NCBI GenBank assembly: GCA_963678675.1
Contig: OY783196.1
Span: 684,501 to 748,500 of the forward strand
Source: Xiphydria camelus
Lineage: Eukaryota; Arthropoda; Insecta; Hymenoptera; Xiphydriidae
DNA: 64,000 bases
Reading direction: 5' to 3'
The notes below the pieces were generated by a model. The model was not told the DNA's origin. It did not search any database and worked only from the letters and a program-made list of their open reading frames with translations. The position numbers and the translations under genes are program-made. The number at the start of each line of letters is the position of its first letter. Positions within the stretch are counted from its first letter, which is position 1. Of the stretch, positions 61,052-64,000 are shown one piece after another.

Positions 61052-61722
61052 CTCTCGCGTTGTGCAAAGTTTCAACCGGTTTTTCTTCTTTTCAGGACTG
61101 AAATCGAAGCAGAGGTTTACGGCCTCTTCCCGGATATCGGTAGCGCCGAAAATGCGCGGTACGCGCGTAGCTGCGAGGTGATCGATCGGCACGGAAGTGA
61201 TCGGCCTTGACGATCTGCCTCTGCCCGTGGGTCCCGAAGCGATCTCGTCGCGTAACCGCGGAGATGATGAGCACGCTGAGTGAGTGGAAATCTGGTAAAT
61301 GACTATTCGCACTCGTCAGGGGGACAGCGCGGAATCGAAACGAAATTAACGATACCAAAGACACTTCCCGGCGGAGGCTTCGCGCGTTCGAATTCAGAAG
61401 TCACCTCATATTTCACGCGCGGTAAACGCAATTCGAATGCGTAACCGTACGGCGAACTGAATGCGCAACGCGCCACGCACTAAGCGCGCGCGTATAGCCC
61501 GCGCGCGTGGTCGCGAGAGAGAGAGAAGTTCCAATTTATTCTCGCAGGTAATCCGCCCACTCGCTCGCTACGCGTTACGCGTGCGTACGCACTTCGAATA
61601 GCAGCACGACGTTCGCTCGGGCGATTTTCAAAAAACTCTGGTATCTACAGACCTTCGCCCGGGCCTGGACAGAGCCCTCGTCGCTTGGCTACTGTTCGAG
61701 GAGCCGTTTTAAGTGCCAATTA
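61052..61722. promoter_or_regulatory. Upstream region of the aquaporin gene
   Basis: This lies between the aquaporin start codon and the LINE fragment. The sequence is CG-rich (61400-61640) with a short GAGAGAGA run at 61516-61526. A promoter presumably lies here, but no core element could be assigned with confidence. Confidence 0.3.
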
Positions 61723-62485
61723 TTATCTGTACGTATATTTCGTACTTCGCTTTAAATAGCCGGTCCCTGAATTCTTTGCAGTAACTACTTTTATCCACCT
61801 TGTGCTCCAGTCATATTGCATTAATTCGTCCGTTTTAATTCTCATTCCCTCCTTAAGTCTTTCTTCTGTTTCTTCTACACTCCTTCCGCTCATTATCACA
61901 TCTAGTGTTTCCCCATCCCCTACTTCTCTCAACGCATCTTTAACCATCTTACCCCAACTAGATGGATTCCCATTCGTTATCCCTCCGAGTTCCTCCCTTA
62001 GACAAATTTTCGACCATCGTCCTTCTTCAATTCGCGGTATTTCTAGTAAATATTCATATGCTTTTATCCTCGTTTCTATCTCTAACTTATATGCCTGCCC
62101 GCCTCTAATCTCCATACGTACGCTGGCGTGTTCCTATTAATTCCCATGGCCATCTTCATGAACCTGCTTTGTACTGTTTCTATTCTCTTCCATTCCCTCC
62201 AGCCCCAATTTTCCGCTGCATATAGTACCCCGGCCTTAACTAGCGCGTGTCCATAAAATAGCTTTTTCTTTTCAAATTTCATAGCTTGGCTCTTTTCATT
62301 ATTCCCCGTGCCGCATTTGCCGCTTTTTGCGCTTTACCTGCCGGCCTTTTTACATATTCGGTGTATGTATTCGCTGTGGAGAACCAGAAACCCAAGTATT
62401 TATACTTATTGACCACTTCCAGTCTTTTACCCTTGAATATCCACGGTACTGCAGAGACTAGGTATACTGTATGTTCAACGCACAA
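61723..62485 (-). pseudogene. Decayed, 5'-truncated non-LTR retrotransposon (LINE) reverse transcriptase C-terminus
   Basis: Three consecutive minus-strand frames, 62485-62279, 62282-62082 and 62115-61723, read like the region after the reverse transcriptase core of LINE elements. The first has VVNKYKYLGFWF, the typical KYLG motif. The second has LVKAGVLYAAENWGW, the LY..E.W motif, then RIETVQSRFMK. The third has LEIETRIKAYEYLLEIPR. They connect only across two frame changes (near 62280 and 62110), so the copy is dead. The catalytic (F/Y)ADD part and ORF1 are absent, consistent with 5' truncation on insertion. It lies just 3' of the SUMO protease gene in the same orientation. Confidence 0.8.
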
Positions 62486-62632
62486 AATTGGATTGGTATT
62501 TTTGCAGTTTTATTTACCTTACGGAGTACTGACTACATACTTTATTACATGTGTAGTTGGGCTTATTTGTTGCTTACGAATGCAAACTAACTGTAGCTTT
62601 ACCATTATGGAAAAAAAAAAAGAGTACAACGT

Positions 62633-64000
62633 TTATTTACAGGAATTAAAGGAACCCCCCTTGTGCTTTTTCGCAATCTGTTTGTCCTGGCTCTCCGAAG
62701 TTTTCAGCTGTAGCCTCGGGATCCGCTTGGTCTTTAGGTAGTTCATCGTTTCGATCGACGATCTGAAATGAGAATTGGTAACGAATCATTGTATTTCCGG
62801 ACGATCGTAAAAGTAGAGTATCAGAGATTTCCGGTTAAAGAGACCGTACCTGGTAAGTGTTTTGGTTTCAACGAACATTTCCGTACTGGTACTGTCCAGC
62901 GAACTAAAGCTGGAAGATGGTGAATAAGGAATGATCTGATAGGTTGTCTTATGAACCGTTTGTGTATCACTATTCGGTTCGACGTTCTCGCTCGTCGTTA
63001 CAATGTTGTTGGTATTAGCCAGTCGAGTCTCTCCGTCTACCGTAGATTTTCTCTTATTTTCCGCTTCAGACTTGACAGGTTTTATCTCAATGTGATTCTC
63101 AGGCCTGGTTAGTAGTACCCCGTCTTGCGTCGGAAAGCTCACTGTGGGTAACGTAATATTCTTATCTCCTTTCGTTGCATTCATCAGTTTGATTAACAAT
63201 TTCGAGATTTCCTCTCTTTTCCTAGTGACGACTATCTCTTCGAACCAATTTCTCAGAGATTTAATCGGTAATGTGTAATCCGTAATTGGATCCTGAAAGT
63301 AGACATTATCACGCCGTCACGTTAAAGCATGGATTACCGTAGTTTGAGGACGCGAAAACGCGTTATGTGTAATACTAGAAAGACAAAAAGATGCAAAAAA
63401 AAAATATCGCAAACTTACTTTGAAGAAACTTTCGACATACTGTAATACGTATACACCGCAATCGGTAAAATTCGACTGTTGTGGTACTTTTGGAGAAGCC
63501 CCCTTCATTGTATCTTTTGAAAATACCTGGTCCGTTCCCATCTTCGCCAAATACTCGCAGCTGAGATAATCCCTCAAAGTAGCGACCACCCGCGATCGAC
63601 TGGCTCCAGCGAGAGAATCAAAGATCAGTATGCAGGGTCTGGAAGGAGAACAGGCATTCATTTGATATGAAGTACATGGCCGCTAAAGAAATTTTTAATT
63701 AAAATCCTATCGTTCGTCATAAAAATTAAAACTTTCAGGCTTACATTTTCACGATGTCGTGTTCCTGCTCCACCGCTGGATTTTGCTTATTCTGTTGATT
63801 AGCATTTTCCTCGCGAATCCCAGCCTCTTCCTAAGATATAAATCGATACGTTTAACTCTCTTTAGTGTATCATTACTTTGACATCGAGTTTTCGAACTCA
63901 CGTCATCGTCAGTATCCACTTCCATCTCCTCGTCGTCCCCTTCAGCCTCATCCCTCTCCGAACCTTCGTCCCCGGGATCTATAGTTATGGTAGTCGCTAC
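62633..64000 (-). CDS. SUMO-specific protease, Ulp2/SENP6-7 type (3' part, cut by window edge)
   Basis: A C48-family cysteine protease that removes or edits SUMO chains, mainly nuclear in relatives. Coding exons in transcript order: 64000(partial)-63902, 63830-63745, 63638-63419, 63292-62850 and 62762-62633. Phases close. The first two exons encode a very acidic segment ([14 protein letters not shown]) that corresponds to the insertion splitting the catalytic domain in SENP6/7. Exon 63638-63419 carries [11 protein letters not shown], with the catalytic Asp in FDSL, then [28 protein letters not shown] with the nucleophile Cys, and FFK. The next exon continues with [11 protein letters not shown] and TRKREEI. 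After that comes a Ser/Thr-rich low-complexity tail, ending SFNSCK. The catalytic His and the N-terminal half lie beyond the window. Drosophila velo (Veloren) is the likely fly counterpart, but orthology was not tested. AATAAA overlaps the stop region (62632-62637), and another is at 62509-62514. Confidence 0.9.

Overview
The window is animal nuclear DNA, and an insect is by far the best fit. The four recognisable genes have many short exons with GT-AG introns and encode insect-type proteins: a crustacean cardioactive peptide (CCAP) receptor, the eye phospholipase C norpA, an AQP11/12-like unorthodox aquaporin and an Ulp2/SENP6-7-type SUMO protease. The many CG dinucleotides, small introns and numerous foldback/MITE elements fit a hymenopteran, plausibly an ant. 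That taxonomic guess is inference and was not tested by a search.

Layout. 1-17 kb is mostly AT-rich and gene-free. It holds a 149-bp satellite in two blocks (3381-4555 and 5367-6753) split by an inserted repeat that has another copy at 970-1400. It also holds tandemly duplicated sequence at 8.9-10.8 kb, a diverged tandem and inverted array at 11.9-12.5 kb, and a large palindrome at 12884-13773. 17-38.9 kb is more GC/CpG-rich intergenic DNA with several foldback elements and short TA-flanked MITEs. I find no convincing protein gene there, although long open frames are common because of base composition.

38.9-64 kb is the genic part. CCAPR (+, 9 coding exons, 38907-46610) converges on norpA (-, 20 coding exons, 50327-57134). 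Upstream of norpA, in the same orientation, lies the aquaporin (-, 4 coding exons, 58208-61051). A decayed 5'-truncated LINE fragment follows (-, 61723-62485). Last is the 3' half of the SUMO protease gene (-, 62633 to beyond the window edge). I rebuilt splice sites by hand from donor/acceptor dinucleotides, codon phase and family similarity. All phases close and give proteins of 403 aa (CCAPR), 1082 aa (norpA) and 264 aa (aquaporin).

The genes do not form an operon-like system: neuropeptide signalling, phototransduction, an intracellular aquaporin and SUMO processing are unrelated neighbours. I saw no clearly new biological system. The most informative unusual items are the satellite with two spacer types and its insertion, the nested MITE that preserves its empty site inside an older repeat, the several foldback families, and a likely GC-AG intron in the aquaporin.
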